Assembly (NCBI GenBank): GCA_938743325.2
Contig: OW568879.1
Span: 186,001-250,000, forward strand
Source of the DNA: Pycnococcus provasolii
Lineage: Eukaryota; Chlorophyta; Pseudoscourfieldiophyceae; Pseudoscourfieldiales; Pycnococcaceae
DNA length: 64,000 nucleotides
Reading direction: 5' to 3'
The translations under genes and the position numbers were made by a program. The notes beneath the pieces are model-generated. The model saw only the letters and a list, made by a program, of their open reading frames with translations. It made no database searches and was not told the origin of the DNA. Of this stretch, positions 1 to 11,541 are shown in pieces. Numbering within the stretch: the stretch's first letter is position 1; each line of letters starts with the position of its first letter.

Positions 1-72
1 TCATTCATTCTTTCATTCTCATTCACCAAACAGCTGCTGCGTCTGTCTGCTGCCGCTTTGATTGCTGAAAAG

Positions 73-2453
73 ATGATGGCGATGAGCTATGGCCAGCGGC
101 GCGTGTCGCCGACACCATCCGAGACTGCGGCGGAACCGGAACAACACGACACGGGACACGACGAGGAGGATGGACAGCTGATCCTCGAAAGAGGTGAGGA
201 CAAGAGGACTGTAACAGAGGTGTGTGCATGCAGAGTGAATAAGAGACGTGAAAAAAAAACAAGCAACAAGAAACAACTCACGAGCCCTCTTCTTCCACCA
301 CTTTCTCCCACTGAACAAAACGCCGTCAGGTCTCGAGCTTCTTTGTCGACGCGGAGGACGGCGGCCAAGATGGCAACCAGCCTGAAAAAGAGGAACTTTC
401 CAAGAAGAAGAATAAGCCGCTCAACAACGCACTCGGAGACAACGACTTCGGCGACTCGGCCAGCAGTACTCCAACCGCTCACAACGAAAACCAAGGTCTG
501 TGGAAGATTCGAGCAAACGACCAGCAGCTTAAACGCCAGCAGAGCACGTTCATCCAGAACAGCAGCGACTTCTACACCAACCTCGCCCGCTACCTCAAAG
601 TTCCAAAGGTGCTCCTGGAACCCTCAATCCCAACCAACGCGTGCAGCGCGCTCAAGAACGAGCTGTACGAGAGCCGAAACAAGGGCAAGGACGTGTTTGC
701 CGCCATCATGTTCCTCATTACGCGCCTCGTGGTATACTGCGGGCTCATCGGCGTCGTGCTCGCCATTTACTACGAGTACTTCTACAGCATGCTTCTGCCC
801 ACCGTCAGCCAGGGACGGCTTGCCAACCTCGTGGACGCTAACGCCGAGGACACGTGGTTCGGCGTGTACCGCGAGCTCCGGCGCACGTTCTTCCTGTACG
901 ACGAAGGCAACAGCGTTTCCCTCAACACACTGCCACACTGGCTCCTGTACACCGTGCTGAGCATGCCGTGCGGCCTGAGCTCGTTTGCGCTCGCGCCGCC
1001 GCTGCCTTATGTCGTCAAGAACTTGCTCTTCTTCTTCTTCCAGGAACGCACCTTCTTGCAGATGATGCTCGTGGCTTTGTCCATCGTGTCCTTGACCAAG
1101 TCGGGGTACACCATGCGCCATGCCAAGGTTGCGATGGCATCCGTCTTCGCGATGATCGCTTTCGCGTACGTGAGTCGACAGGAGGGCGTTCCGATGCTGC
1201 CGTGCAATCCGCTGCCTTACTATGCAGATGACAACGTGCTTCCTGGCGTGATGTGGCCATCCATCTCGGGCATATACACCGGCAACCGGTACATGCCGTA
1301 CGAGTTCGACAATACGCGCGAACGTGGTCCCGGCGTTTTCAGTGGCTGGTCGAATGGCCGTCCTACGTCGATTGGGTACCTGCTGACGGTCCTTCTGGGC
1401 GTTCCCGTGGGTGTGTATCTCTTCGCAGCGGCGTATCGCACGGTGCTTCGTATGAAGATGCCAAATTTGAAGAGCACCTTCACCATCCCGGTGTTCACAG
1501 CGATTACGCTGCTGCTGTGGCTCATTGCGACAATTATTTCCGTGCAATCGCTTCAATCGGATACTGCCAAGCCGTCACTGACAAAGACTGTTCTCCTGAT
1601 TCCCGAAGGTTTAAAAAATATGGACGTCTCCCCCTCCGTGATCGTGCTGGTCATCCTGATATTCTACAAGGGTAGCCTCTTTCAGGCGTGGTTCTTCATC
1701 GGGCGGTTTATTTCGTACGAGCTGGCGTCTGGTCTCGAGCTACCCGCCGCCGCCTCGTTCTTTGTTCTTCGACGCACGATGACGAGCATACTCGTGTTGA
1801 TCCAGACGATGCTTTACCAGGTGGCGGGTCCTGGCATGGTGTCCCTTTTCGTGGGCATCTTCGAGGGTCTGCGCTGCCTGCGTACTTGCTTCATCCGCGA
1901 CTCTTTTGAGACGCTGTACTCGTACATGTACGGCAAGCGCGTTACCACGGTTCTCACGCAGACGGAAACGTACACCTCCGCGAGCCTTGGATTCGACGTC
2001 TTGTCTGGCGTTGGAGAGCTGTGCGCGGTGACGAAAGTGGCTGCCTTGATGACGTCCGGCCGGGTGAAGTTTGGTGGTGATGGCACGATTACGCCAACAA
2101 TCATCTGGGCGTTGAGCGCGCTGCAGTGTTTTTTCATTGCGATTCGCACGTTCTCCGTGCTGTACATGCAGAGCCGTTTTCACGGCGTGGATGTGTCTAA
2201 GGTGATTGGCAGCATGCGCAAGAACCGCCTTTTGCTTTTCATTTTTGCGTACGACGCCGCCATGTCGTTCATGGACCTGACTCCGGGGTACTCGACCGTG
2301 TTCTCGTTGACTCAGATGTGCCCTTCGGTTGTGAATGCGACGGTGGCAGGCAGCAGCGGCCTTGGCGAGGTTGACTTGGACGTGAGTTGGCTGCCTTGTC
2401 CTGCAAATTTCAAGGGAACGAAGCCAGAGATTGAGAGAGCGATGAGCTACTAA
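73..2453 (+). CDS. Multipass membrane protein, family not recognised (spliced)
   Basis: A roughly 756-residue protein in two exons. Exon 1 starts at ATG 73 (a second ATG lies at 76). The intron probably runs 220-329: a GTGTGT donor, a pyrimidine-rich tract and a CAG acceptor. An alternative donor at 211 also keeps frame, whereas the better-looking GTGAGG at 194 does not. Exon 2 is 330-2453. The N-terminal ~150 residues are polar and acidic/lysine-rich. After that come about nine or ten hydrophobic stretches, for example near bases 690-790, 940-1040, 1370-1440, 1490-1550, 1640-1710, 1770-1870, 2090-2170 and 2225-2270. The general layout (hydrophilic N-terminus, large loop between bases 1180 and 1350, many helices) resembles CTL/choline-transporter-like proteins, but I do not see their signature motifs. 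I therefore call it only an integral membrane protein, possibly a transporter. Aconitase follows 290 bases downstream on the same strand. Confidence 0.75.
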
Positions 2454-2743
2454 GAACTGCGAAAGGACCGTCAACTAACTGCTCAGGCCGCTACCGTAGC
2501 TGGCTAGGGTTGTTAGTTATTTTGTGTGTGCGTGCGAGACCAAAAGGGGGGAAAGGATATTTTCAGTCACGAAACTTAACAATCAGGAAATCGATACCTT
2601 ATCTCGTAACTTACCCGGGGTTCTTTTGGTTGAGTTGTTTGCGTTACGGCCCCACCCCAACCCACCCCACCCCACCCCTGACCCTGGTCAGATCCCTCCC
2701 TCCCTCCCCCCCTGCGTCTTCCGCCTTCAATCAAACTCTCGTC

Positions 2744-5700
2744 ATGTCGGGGGGGCTGTACTCGTCGTGCCGCACGTCTCTGCGCTCGTCCACGGGCGGT
2801 GCGTCGCTGGGAAGCTACTACAGCCTGCACTCGCTTAATGACGATCGCGTGTGGGCACTGCCGTACTCGATCCGCGTTCTTCTCGAATCTGGTGCGTTTT
2901 GGTTTGGTTTTGGTTGGGTTTCCCCTTTTTCCCACCCTACGATGATGATCATGATGATGATCTGGATGGATCCTACCTACCTATAGTCTATGACTCTATG
3001 ATAATGACCACCCTCATAACGACGTCTTTGATCCACCTCTACCACCCTTTGTACTGACACTTGTGCCAATTCTCACCGTGTCACACACAAACAAAACCCT
3101 CTCATATAGCCATTCGCAACGCCGACGGATCGCTCGTCACGAAGGATGACGTGGAGAAGATTTTGTCGTACTACAGTGGGAACACCGCGGGAAATGTCGA
3201 AGTGCCGTTCATACCCGCACGTGTCGTGCTTCAGGACTTCACGGGCGTTCCCGCCGTCGTCGACCTCGCGGCGATGCGCGATGCCGTCGCGGCTCTGGGT
3301 GGAAACCCGCAGAAGGTGAACCCGCTCGTTCCCGTCGACCTCGTCGTCGACCACAGCGTTCAGGTAGATGTCTACAACGACCCGAAGGCTGTGGAGAAGA
3401 ACAAGGCGATCGAGATGTCGCGCAACAAGGAGCGCTTCCAGTTCATCAAGTGGGGAAGCAAGGCGTTCCAGAACTTCAGGGTCGTGCCGCCAGGTGCCGG
3501 TATCGTGCATCAGGTCAACCTCGAGTACCTTGCGCGCGTCGTCGTGAACAGTGCAGACGAAGAGGGAGGAGACAAGTCTGCGCCAGTCCTTTACCCCGAC
3601 AGCTGCGTGGGCACCGACAGCCACACGACGATGATCGACGGACTCGGCGTCGCCGGGTGGGGCGTCGGAGGCATCGAGGCGGAAGCGGCGATGCTCGGGC
3701 AGCCCATCGCCATGGTGCTGCCGCTCGTCGTGGGATTCCACCTCAGCGGAGAGCTGGGAGTGGGCGTCACTGCCACCGACCTCGTGCTGACGGTCGTGGA
3801 GATGCTGCGCAAGAAGAAGGTGGTGGGCAAATTCGTCGAGTTCTACGGACCCGGCGTTGCGAAGCTCTCGCTCGCCGACCGCGCGACGGTCGCCAACATG
3901 GGTCCCGAGTACGGCGCGACAATGGGATTCTTCCCCATCGACGACGTGACGCTCGACTACCTCACGCAGACGGGGCGCAGCGACAAGCACGTCGAGCTGT
4001 GCCGATCGTACGCCAAGGAGAATGGCTTCTTCCTCGTGCCTGACACGGATGCCAAGGCACCGCGCTACGACGACACCATCAGTCTCGACCTGTCGACCGT
4101 CGTGCCTTGCCTGAGCGGCCCGAAGCGCCCGCACGACCGCGTTGCGCTGCACCAAATGCCCTCCGACTGGAAGCAGTGCCTCAGCGCACCCGTGGGTTTC
4201 AAGGGATTTGGCCTGAAGCCTGAGCATCTCGACGACCAGATCGAGGTGACTCTCGGCGGCGGCGAGAAGTTCACGCTCAAGCACGGTTCGATCGTCATCG
4301 CCGCCATCACGAGCTGCACCAACACGTCGAACCCCGAGGTGATGGTGGCGTCTGGATTGGTCGCCAAGGCGGCGGTTAAAAAGGGACTCAAAATGCCTGC
4401 GCACATCAAGACGAGTCTCGCGCCAGGATCGAACGTCGTGACAGACTACCTGATTGAGGCCAATCTGCTCAAGCCGCTCGAGGCTCTCGGATTCGGCGTT
4501 GTCGGATACGGATGCACCACGTGCATTGGCAACTCGGGCGAACTCGATCCAGCAGTCACCGAAGCAATCACTTCGAAAGATCTCGTCTCCTGCAGCGTGC
4601 TTAGCGGCAATCGCAATTTCGAGGGACGCGTTCACCCGCTCACGCGCGGCAACTACCTCGCATCGCCTCCCCTCGTCGTCGCGTACGCGCTCGCGGGACG
4701 CGTGGACATCGACTTCGAGAAGGAACCGATTGGCACAGGCAAGGACGGGTCGCCCGTGTTCCTGCGCGACATTTGGCCGGACAACCAGCTCATCAAGCAG
4801 ACGGTCGCCAAGGTGAACACGCCCGCGAAGTACCGCGATGCGTACGAGCGCATCTTCACGAAGCGAGGCTTTTCGATTGAGAAAAATGTGATGCGCCCAA
4901 TACGCTCGATGAAGCGTATGCTTTCCGGCAAGATGCTTCCGTCGAAGGGCAAGGATGCATGGTCGGTGCTCAAGGTTCCTGGAGAAGGTCAGCAGCTGTT
5001 CCAGTGGGATCCGGAGTCGACGTACATCAAACAGCCGCCGTACTTTGACGGAATGACTGCGGAGGTGAGTCCGGTTCTCGGCGACGCGAAAAAGATCAAG
5101 GACGCGCGTTGCCTGCTGCTGCTCGGAGACAGCGTGACGACGGATCACATCAGCCCCGCGGGCAATATCGCGCTGAAGAGCCCGGCTGCTAAGTACCTGA
5201 TGGATCGTGGCGTTGAACGCAAGGATTTCAACAGCTACGGAGCGCGCCGCGGCCACGATGAGGTGATGGCGCGAGGCACATTCGCGAACGTGCGTATGGT
5301 GAACGAGCTGCTCAAAAATGAAAAGGTGGTTGCAAAGTGCGCAGATCAGCTGAAGGGGGCGAAGGGGGCGCCAGAAGCTCCGAAGACGCTTCACGTTCCG
5401 TCGATGACGCTGGACTACGTGTACAACGTCGCGCAGCGCTACGCGAACGAGGATAAATGCGACATGATTGTGATTGCGGGCTTGGAGTACGGAACAGGCT
5501 CGTCTCGCGACTGGGCTGCCAAGGGACCTTACCTGCTTGGCATGAAGGCTGCCATCGCGACAACATTCGAGCGCATTCACCGATCCAACTTGATTGGCAT
5601 GGGCGTTCTCCCGCTGCAATTCAAGGACGGCGAGTCATCCGGGACGCACAAGCTCACGGGACTTGAGACGTACACCGTGCACCTTCCCGACACGTTCGAC

Positions 5701-5862
5701 GAAATCAAGCCTGGCATGACGATCAAGGTGACCGCCAAGGCGGCGCCGGATGGTGTGAACACGACGTTCGACACCACGCTTCGCATCGACACGATGCCTG
5801 AGGTGGGTTATTTCAAGAATGGAGGCATTTTGCAGACGGTTGTGAGGCAGCTCGCGAAGTGA
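2744..5862 (+). CDS. ACO: Aconitate hydratase (aconitase), spliced
   Basis: Converts citrate to isocitrate via cis-aconitate, in the TCA or glyoxylate cycle. Exon 1 (2744-2891) encodes the family N-terminus with its YYSL and [11 protein letters not shown] signatures. A 218-nt GTGCGT..TATAG intron (2892-3109) splits the Ala codon of the next signature AIRN-DG; exon 2 is 3110-5862. The spliced product is 966 residues, longer than the ~890 of IRP1/plant-type cytosolic aconitases, of which it has the domain order. The 4Fe-4S ligands are Cys452 (in SCTNTSNP), Cys518 and Cys521 (in CTTCIGNSG). The C-terminal swivel domain has the [16 protein letters not shown] loop containing active-site Ser and Arg. 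No transit peptide is evident, so cytosolic location is likely but not certain. The intron is rich in ATGATG runs. Function is secure; the splice sites are supported by perfect family match on both sides. Confidence 0.97.
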
Positions 5863-6159
5863 ACATGTTTTCAGGTGGTGTGTTTTGAGGTGGCGAAAAA
5901 GACGTGGACGACAAAACGTGTATGGGTTGCATGGTAGGAGGAGTGGTGATGTACACGAGAAAGAGCGGCGCAAACGTTATGAAAAAAAAAAATCTTTACT
6001 AGGGAAAAAAAATTAAGGTGTTTTCTTTTTTTGGCTCGTTCATCTTTATCCGTTTCGTTCTTTTTTGATTTGCCTTCATCTCTAGGATGAATCCTCCCAT
6101 CCAAAATCAATCTAATCAATCAAGTCCAACAACCTGTACATACAACAAGTCAGCTTTCT

Positions 6160-8688
6160 TCATGGAGTCGAGCTCTCGGCATACATGCGCTCAATCTCAG
6201 AAGCAAACGCCTTGCGTGCCTCCGGACGCTTGAGCTTGAATGTCGGTGTCAACATGTTGTTTTCCACGGAGAAGGCGACGTGGTGCAGCAAGATGACGCG
6301 CGCACGCTCGAAGCCAAGCAGTCCGCTCGCGCTTGCCTCGCGGTCCATGTCCTTGGTGATGTGCTTCAACACCTCAGTAGACTCGCAGACGCTCTTCAGC
6401 AGGCTTGGCGCGGCGTTGAGCGGGTTTGCAATCGCCTCCTTCACCTCCGGCGCCTCGCCGTCCACCACCTTCATTTTCACCGCCCACGGCAGCAGCACCT
6501 CGAAGTCGGGCACGACAATCGCAACGAGGAAGGTGCGAAGCGAGTCGCCGTGCACGAACGACTGCGCGACGAACGAGCTGCGGCCGTACACGTTTTCAAT
6601 CTTCTCCGGTGCGACGTACTCGCCCTGCTGCAGCTTGAATAGATTCTTCTTGCGATCGATGATCTGCAGACGATTTCCCTCGATCCACATGCCAATGTCG
6701 CCGGTGTGAAGCCATCCTTCGTCGTCGAGAGCCTCTTTCGTCGCCTCGGGATTCTTGAAGTATCCAACAAAAACGGAAGGACCGCGCACGCAGATCTCGC
6801 CGCGCGGGAATGGCTGGTCGGCATTCGTGTAATTCATCTCCGGAACGTCGTCGAGCTTCACCTCCACGCAGCTGATGGGCGATCCGACGTGCCCGGTGCT
6901 CGTGTCATTCATGTCCGTCATGGTGATCAGGCACGAAGTCTCCGTCATGCCGTATCCCTCGATGATGGACCCGAAGCACGCGCGAAGGAACAGGAGCACG
7001 TCGCGCGAGATGGGGCTGGCGCCGGTGGTTGCGTATCGCACGCGCCCGCCAAGCTTTTCTCTCATCTTGCTGAAGACGATCGGGTTCCACAGGTACCGAG
7101 ACATCATACCCCCGCTGGCATCGTTCGCCTCGAACGCGCCAATCTTTGAGCGCAGCGCCATCTCCGCGAGCGCCTTCTTGACGGTGCCCGACGTGTTGAT
7201 GGTGTCGCGAATGCGGTCGTAGATACGATTCCACAGGCGTGGCACGCTCGTGAACAGCGTTGGACGGAGCACCTGGATGTCGTCGAGCAGGAGCGTCACA
7301 TCGCCGCGCGAGAATCCGACGCCAAATGCACAGCGCGTTGCAGTGACGATGTTAAGTCGCTCGTAGATGTGAGCGAGCGGCAGGTACGAGATGTGCACAT
7401 CACCCGGTCCGAGGTCGAATCTGTCGGCGTACCCAGAGCACGACGCGATAATGTTGCGATGGAGCAGCACGGCACCTTTCGGAACGCCCGTGGTTCCTGA
7501 TGTGTAGCAGATGGTTCCGATGGCGTCAGCCGTTGGTGGTGTGTGTGGCTTAGGCGCCTGCGTGCCGAGTCGAATCAGCTGCGCGAAGTCGACAATCACG
7601 CACGCGGGATTTCCTGGCACGATGGGTGGCAGAGGCTCCGCGGCGTTTTTCGCATCCTCTCCCATCTCGCACGCGTCGAAGACGACAATCATGCGCACGG
7701 AGCTGCACGGTCGACTTTCGCCGGGTGAGGCTGGTGGTCGTCCCATCGTCGCGAGCAGGGTGGGGAGAAGCTTTCGGCTCGTGAACACGACGGAGAGTTC
7801 CGCGTGGTCGCAGATGTACTGCACGGCATCGGGGCCAAGCGTGTCGTAGAGCGGCACGGGCACCCATCCGTATGCGTGGCACGCGAGTTCCGCAATCATC
7901 CACTCCGTGCAGTTTTGCGCGTACAGGCCAACGGCGCTCCCTTTTTGCAGGGACGTGGATGCCTTGGATGCGAGTAGACTTTGCAGGCCAGCTCCAGCCG
8001 CGGACCTCCACTCCGCGACTTGCTTGAATGGAAAGAACCTGTACGGCACTTCCGCGCACGCTTGTCTATGTCCCAGGAACGGCTCGTTCGGGTGTCTCGA
8101 CGCCGACCGTTCGAAGTTGTCGTGGAGCGTGCGCACGTCGTCGTCAGGCGCCGGGAATCGGTCGACGAGTTGGAACGGCGAGTCTTTGCATCGTCGCACG
8201 TTCCACCTGTTATCTTTGAGGTGTTCTGGTACGACGGCGGCGTACTGCGACGCGAGCGCCGTTGATGAAGCTCCTGCAAAGGGGGCAAGCCCCTCAAGAA
8301 CGGACCCGTCAGGCGACAAGGTGAGAGCAGCAGACGGAGGGAGGGGCGAGGAGTGCGACGACGTCCCCAAAGAAGCTTCCGAGGCGAGCGCCGCGGTGAA
8401 TGCCTGTGAGATGGCGTTGTCGACGATGGTCTCCGGCGGGTTCAGAAAGCTGCGAAGGTGCGAGAGACGACGGTGGAGCGACGACGACCTATTATTATTA
8501 TCCTCGGCATTATTATTATCATCCATCATAGTCCCGTCACGAGGCATGAATGGTGAATGAAAGAGATGAATGACCAGCACGAACACAAGCAAGCAAGCGA
8601 GCGAGACACCACCACCAAGAGCAAGAATATTACGAGACACCACAAGAAACACAGGACGAGCAAAATAAAATGAACAGCAAAATGACAA
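6160..8688 (-). CDS. LACS: Long-chain acyl-CoA synthetase (AMP-binding)
   Basis: Activates long-chain fatty acids with ATP and CoA. The 842-residue protein has the P-loop-like AMP motif YTSGTTGVPKG, the A5-type motif GYGMTETSC, the linker motif GWLHTGDIG, and the long-chain fatty-acid signature around DRKKNLFKLQQGEYVAPEKI. Its C-terminus has the LACS-type TPTFKLKRPEA catalytic-lysine segment. The first 45 residues contain a strongly hydrophobic helix (LVVSRNILALGGGVSLACLL region) that could anchor the enzyme in ER, peroxisomal or plastid-envelope membrane; an alternative ATG at 8547 would omit it. A low-complexity Asn/Asp/Ser stretch follows. The gene converges on aconitase, with only 297 bases of 3' flank between them. 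Substrate chain length and compartment cannot be read from the sequence. Confidence 0.93.
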   Translation of the reverse strand: MSFCCSFYFARPVFLVVSRNILALGGGVSLACLLVFVLVIHLFHSPFMPRDGTMMDDNNNAEDNNNRSSSLHRRLSHLRSFLNPPETIVDNAISQAFTAALASEASLGTSSHSSPLPPSAALTLSPDGSVLEGLAPFAGASSTALASQYAAVVPEHLKDNRWNVRRCKDSPFQLVDRFPAPDDDVRTLHDNFERSASRHPNEPFLGHRQACAEVPYRFFPFKQVAEWRSAAGAGLQSLLASKASTSLQKGSAVGLYAQNCTEWMIAELACHAYGWVPVPLYDTLGPDAVQYICDHAELSVVFTSRKLLPTLLATMGRPPASPGESRPCSSVRMIVVFDACEMGEDAKNAAEPLPPIVPGNPACVIVDFAQLIRLGTQAPKPHTPPTADAIGTICYTSGTTGVPKGAVLLHRNIIASCSGYADRFDLGPGDVHISYLPLAHIYERLNIVTATRCAFGVGFSRGDVTLLLDDIQVLRPTLFTSVPRLWNRIYDRIRDTINTSGTVKKALAEMALRSKIGAFEANDASGGMMSRYLWNPIVFSKMREKLGGRVRYATTGASPISRDVLLFLRACFGSIIEGYGMTETSCLITMTDMNDTSTGHVGSPISCVEVKLDDVPEMNYTNADQPFPRGEICVRGPSVFVGYFKNPEATKEALDDEGWLHTGDIGMWIEGNRLQIIDRKKNLFKLQQGEYVAPEKIENVYGRSSFVAQSFVHGDSLRTFLVAIVVPDFEVLLPWAVKMKVVDGEAPEVKEAIANPLNAAPSLLKSVCESTEVLKHITKDMDREASASGLLGFERARVILLHHVAFSVENNMLTPTFKLKRPEARKAFASEIERMYAESSTP

Positions 8689-9451
8689 GCCAGTGGGGAC
8701 ACTCGCGAGTCCGAGGAAGGAACAGGAAAAGGGGGACGCCTAGGGAGTTCGCCTAGGGTGTTGGGTTCGGTTGACGTGACGTGTCAGGGGTGAAGCCAGG
8801 GCGAGCCTCCTCTTATTAAAGGACAACGGCTGCGGCTTTTGGCTTTTTCGGGTGCCGCCTAATCGCCTATCCGCGGGGGGTGAGGAAGGGTTCAGGGGGC
8901 GTGAGAACTATCCGAAGAAGACAACGACACCTCCCTCCAGGTCCTCCCTCCCCTCGGACTCAGGACCTAACCCTAACCCTAACCCTAACCCTAACCCTAA
9001 CCCTAATCATCCTTAGTTGGTTCCCGTAAACCCCGAAATCCTCCTCATCTTATTCCACCTCCCTGGCGCCTGGTACACCCTGGAGGCCTGGACGAAGGAG
9101 CACGGCAGATTCCTTCTTCGTGTTACAAGTTACAACCACAAAAAAGTGAGTGGTGGGAAGGAGGGCGGGTGCGGAAATGATATGCCGCGTTGAAGTTCGT
9201 TCGGTTTTGGGATCTAATGGATTAGTACCACCACACACGTCGTTGTAGTCAGCCGTATCACGCGTGTATCGTACACTATCGTGTGTGTACTTATCTTACT
9301 CCTCGTAACTCGTAAGTACAGTAAGTAACTTGTGCGTGAGTGAGTAGTACAGACAGTAGTAGTGTCTTCTGCCGCCATTTCGTGAACCATTCATTCTTCA
9401 TAATAATTCATTGTTGACCCTGGAGTCTTGAGTTCACAATCTTCACGATCG
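8689..9451. other. Divergent intergenic region, LACS / MFS transporter
   Basis: A 763-base stretch between two divergently transcribed genes, so it should hold both promoters. No open reading frame looks real. It contains CCTAGG-type and GGAGG/CCTCC-rich segments, an interstitial CCCTAA array (annotated separately), and a GTAC/GTGTGTAC-rich stretch near 9,240-9,340. Confidence 0.5.
8966..9006. repeat. Interstitial telomere-type array (CCCTAA)n
   Basis: About seven head-to-tail CCCTAA units, near-perfect, inside the chromosome between two divergent genes. One of six such arrays in this window. Confidence 0.97.
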
Positions 9452-10951
9452 ATGATGATGTCCTTCTTACCTTCTTCTTTCTTTGGAAAATACTACGACC
9501 ATCCATGCTGCTGCTGCTGCTCGATGAAGAAGAAGAAGCCTGGCGTCTTCCCTCTTTTGTTTCCTCTGGTATTCGTGCAGTTCGCAAGCTTTTGTGGGAT
9601 CCTCGCGTACGTGCCGGAGATCCAGACGACGTTCTGGGCAAAGTTGCACTGTGACTCGCGAAGTCTATCGCACGCAGAAGCGGAAGCATGTCGGGATGCC
9701 GCGGGAACGAGCGCGATCGTCATGAGCGTCTGCAACCTCATAAGCACATCCATTGTGAGCGCTATCGCAGCACCTATACTTGGACGTTTCGGGGACAAGA
9801 ATGGCAGGCGACCATGCCTCATGCTTTGCTTTCTCCTGCTCGCTTTTGAACCAGCCACCCTATGCGCGAACGTCACACTTAACACGTCGCTGCTTTTCTA
9901 CTACGCGTCCACCATGCTCTCCGGATTCAGCCTTCTGCAAACTGTGCTATCGGCGTACGTGTGCGATATTGTCGTCGACGATAACACACAAAGAAAGCAA
10001 CTTTTGACGGCGCAGGCAATCATTTTACAGCTCTCACTCATCGTAGGACCGCAATTGATGAAAGCTGTGAACAATCGCAAGGTTACACTCGAAATCGCTG
10101 CAATGACGCCGTTCATAGTTGCAATCTTAACACTCTTCTTCGTACCGGAAAGCTGTCCGCCGCCGAACAGTATTATCGCATCTGACGACATGAACAACAA
10201 TAACAACGACGACGACGACGATTCTGATGAGGAATCATCATCAGTCACATCATCTTCACCGCTACTTGCACCTCCTCCTCCGCCACCGCAGCCGACGGGG
10301 GTGGCGTCGTCGTCGTCATCATCATCACCTGTACAAGCCATTCTGTCCGACGCATCACTGCGTAATCTCCTATTTGCGGTGTGTGCATTCAGCGCCTCCA
10401 TGACGACAATGACATCGGTGAATGCACTGTTCTTCGAGACATACCTTGGGTTCAACGCAGCTGATCTCGCAAATATTATCTCTTTGGTTGGATGGTGCTC
10501 TGCATTCATTCTAGTGATTCTCATATGCGTTCCCGCGTTCCAGCGACGCCTTTCGTCTCGTGCGATGGTGTCTGTGGGCCTCGCTTCAACCGCCGTTGCG
10601 GCTGCGCTTATTGCAACGGCTGGAATGTACCATGACAAAAGAAGTGCACGAAAATTCGTGTACGCCGCGACGGTCTTGCAAGCTTTGGGCACAGCGGTCG
10701 CGCCCGTCGGCGTCACTAGCCTTCTCGGAGCCTCTGCCGCACGCTCTACTTCTTTCGGGCAAGGGTCGTTGCAAGGTACCTTTCAAGGTCTTGCGAGCGT
10801 GCCCAATGGCATCATCCCTTTTCTCTTCACACTCTGGTTCAAGCACGTGAGTGGAGATACTTCTTCGACTTCTACCACAAGCGCATCGTCGCTATACGTG
10901 GGCCTCAGCATCGTCGCTGCTTTGGGATGTGCCATCTCGCTGAAGATTTGA
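9452..10951 (+). CDS. Major facilitator superfamily transporter
   Basis: A 499-residue multi-helix protein. After a short Cys-rich N-terminus the first helix begins near residue 28 (LLFPLVFVQFASFCGILAYV region). The loop between helices 2 and 3 carries the MFS signature GRFGDKNGRRPCL, equivalent to G-x-x-x-D-x-x-G-R-R. A long acidic/Ser/Pro linker (about residues 245-295) separates two six-helix halves, as usual for MFS proteins. The overall look (PILGRFGDKNGRR, then FVPES at the end of the first half) is that of the tetracycline-resistance/HIAT1-like group. Substrate is unknown. The start at ATG 9452 is the first methionine in frame; further methionines follow immediately. The gene is intronless and divergent from the acyl-CoA synthetase. 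Confidence 0.85.
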   Translation: MMMSFLPSSFFGKYYDHPCCCCCSMKKKKPGVFPLLFPLVFVQFASFCGILAYVPEIQTTFWAKLHCDSRSLSHAEAEACRDAAGTSAIVMSVCNLISTSIVSAIAAPILGRFGDKNGRRPCLMLCFLLLAFEPATLCANVTLNTSLLFYYASTMLSGFSLLQTVLSAYVCDIVVDDNTQRKQLLTAQAIILQLSLIVGPQLMKAVNNRKVTLEIAAMTPFIVAILTLFFVPESCPPPNSIIASDDMNNNNNDDDDDSDEESSSVTSSSPLLAPPPPPPQPTGVASSSSSSSPVQAILSDASLRNLLFAVCAFSASMTTMTSVNALFFETYLGFNAADLANIISLVGWCSAFILVILICVPAFQRRLSSRAMVSVGLASTAVAAALIATAGMYHDKRSARKFVYAATVLQALGTAVAPVGVTSLLGASAARSTSFGQGSLQGTFQGLASVPNGIIPFLFTLWFKHVSGDTSSTSTTSASSLYVGLSIVAALGCAISLKI

Positions 10952-11049
10952 ATTATTCTTTCTTCTGTTGTAACATCATTGATTGCTAATCATTTATTAG
11001 TACGAATTTTGCAAAATCACGCACAGGCCACCACGGCTAACAAAAAGGC

Positions 11050-11511
11050 TCACTTAGTATCAATCGGCTCGTACAAGTACGTCGTCAGCTGGCCCTTACC
11101 TTTCACCTCCACGCCAGTGCGCTCCTTGAAGTGGAATTCGTCGCGGATCGTCTCCTCGCCGTAGCGATCGTTGAGAAGCGTGAAGCTCTGTAAGCTAATC
11201 TGCAGCTTCATTGGTATGCCTGTGCTCTCCATCCGGCTCGCCGTGTTGATCGTGTCACCCATAAAGGTGAACCTCGGCATGCGTAACCCAACCACACCGC
11301 CGATAGCCGTGCCCGTGTGAATCCCAGCCCGGATCTGAAGCGGCGTGCCGTCTGGTGCGCGAAGAAGAGCTATGCATTCAAGCAGTCGCGTGGCAAGGCG
11401 AACGAGCTCACGGTGCTGCTCGTGAAGATTCGCGCCGAATGCACCACCCACAACCATCACAGAATCACCGATCGTCTCCACCTTGTAGCAGCCAGATCGC
11501 TCAATCTCCAT
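11050..11511 (-). pseudogene. C-terminal part of a class III adenylyl/guanylyl cyclase (orphan exon or fragment)
   Basis: Only the last ~153 residues of a cyclase homology domain are present. They start in the KVETIGDSVMVVGG strand, which holds the second metal-binding Asp. They continue through the GTAIGGVVG motif and the GDTINTASRMES motif, which holds the transition-state Asn and Arg, to the C-terminal KGKG strand. The first metal-Asp segment (the F-x-D-I-V-G-F-T-type region) is absent. Homology runs right up to a TATAG|ATG junction that looks like a splice acceptor, with a stop in frame just before it. Upstream on this strand lies the end of the sialyltransferase gene, 30 bases away. It is therefore a truncated remnant, or a terminal exon whose partner exon I cannot find. 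The Glu of VETIGD suggests a guanylyl-like purine pocket, but the usual Cys is replaced by Thr (PRFTFMGDT), so specificity is open. Confidence 0.75.
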
Positions 11512-11541
11512 CTATATAAAACTGTTTTTACACAAAATGCT

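Noticed and set aside
73-2453. Choline-transporter-like (CTL) assignment
   Set aside because: Number and spacing of helices are similar but the family's conserved C-terminal signatures are not seen, so no name given.
3073-5619. 848-codon open frame on the minus strand opposite aconitase
   Set aside because: A codon-usage shadow: G/C-ending third positions of a real gene keep the opposite frame open. Translation is His/Arg/Val-rich with no recognisable family motif.
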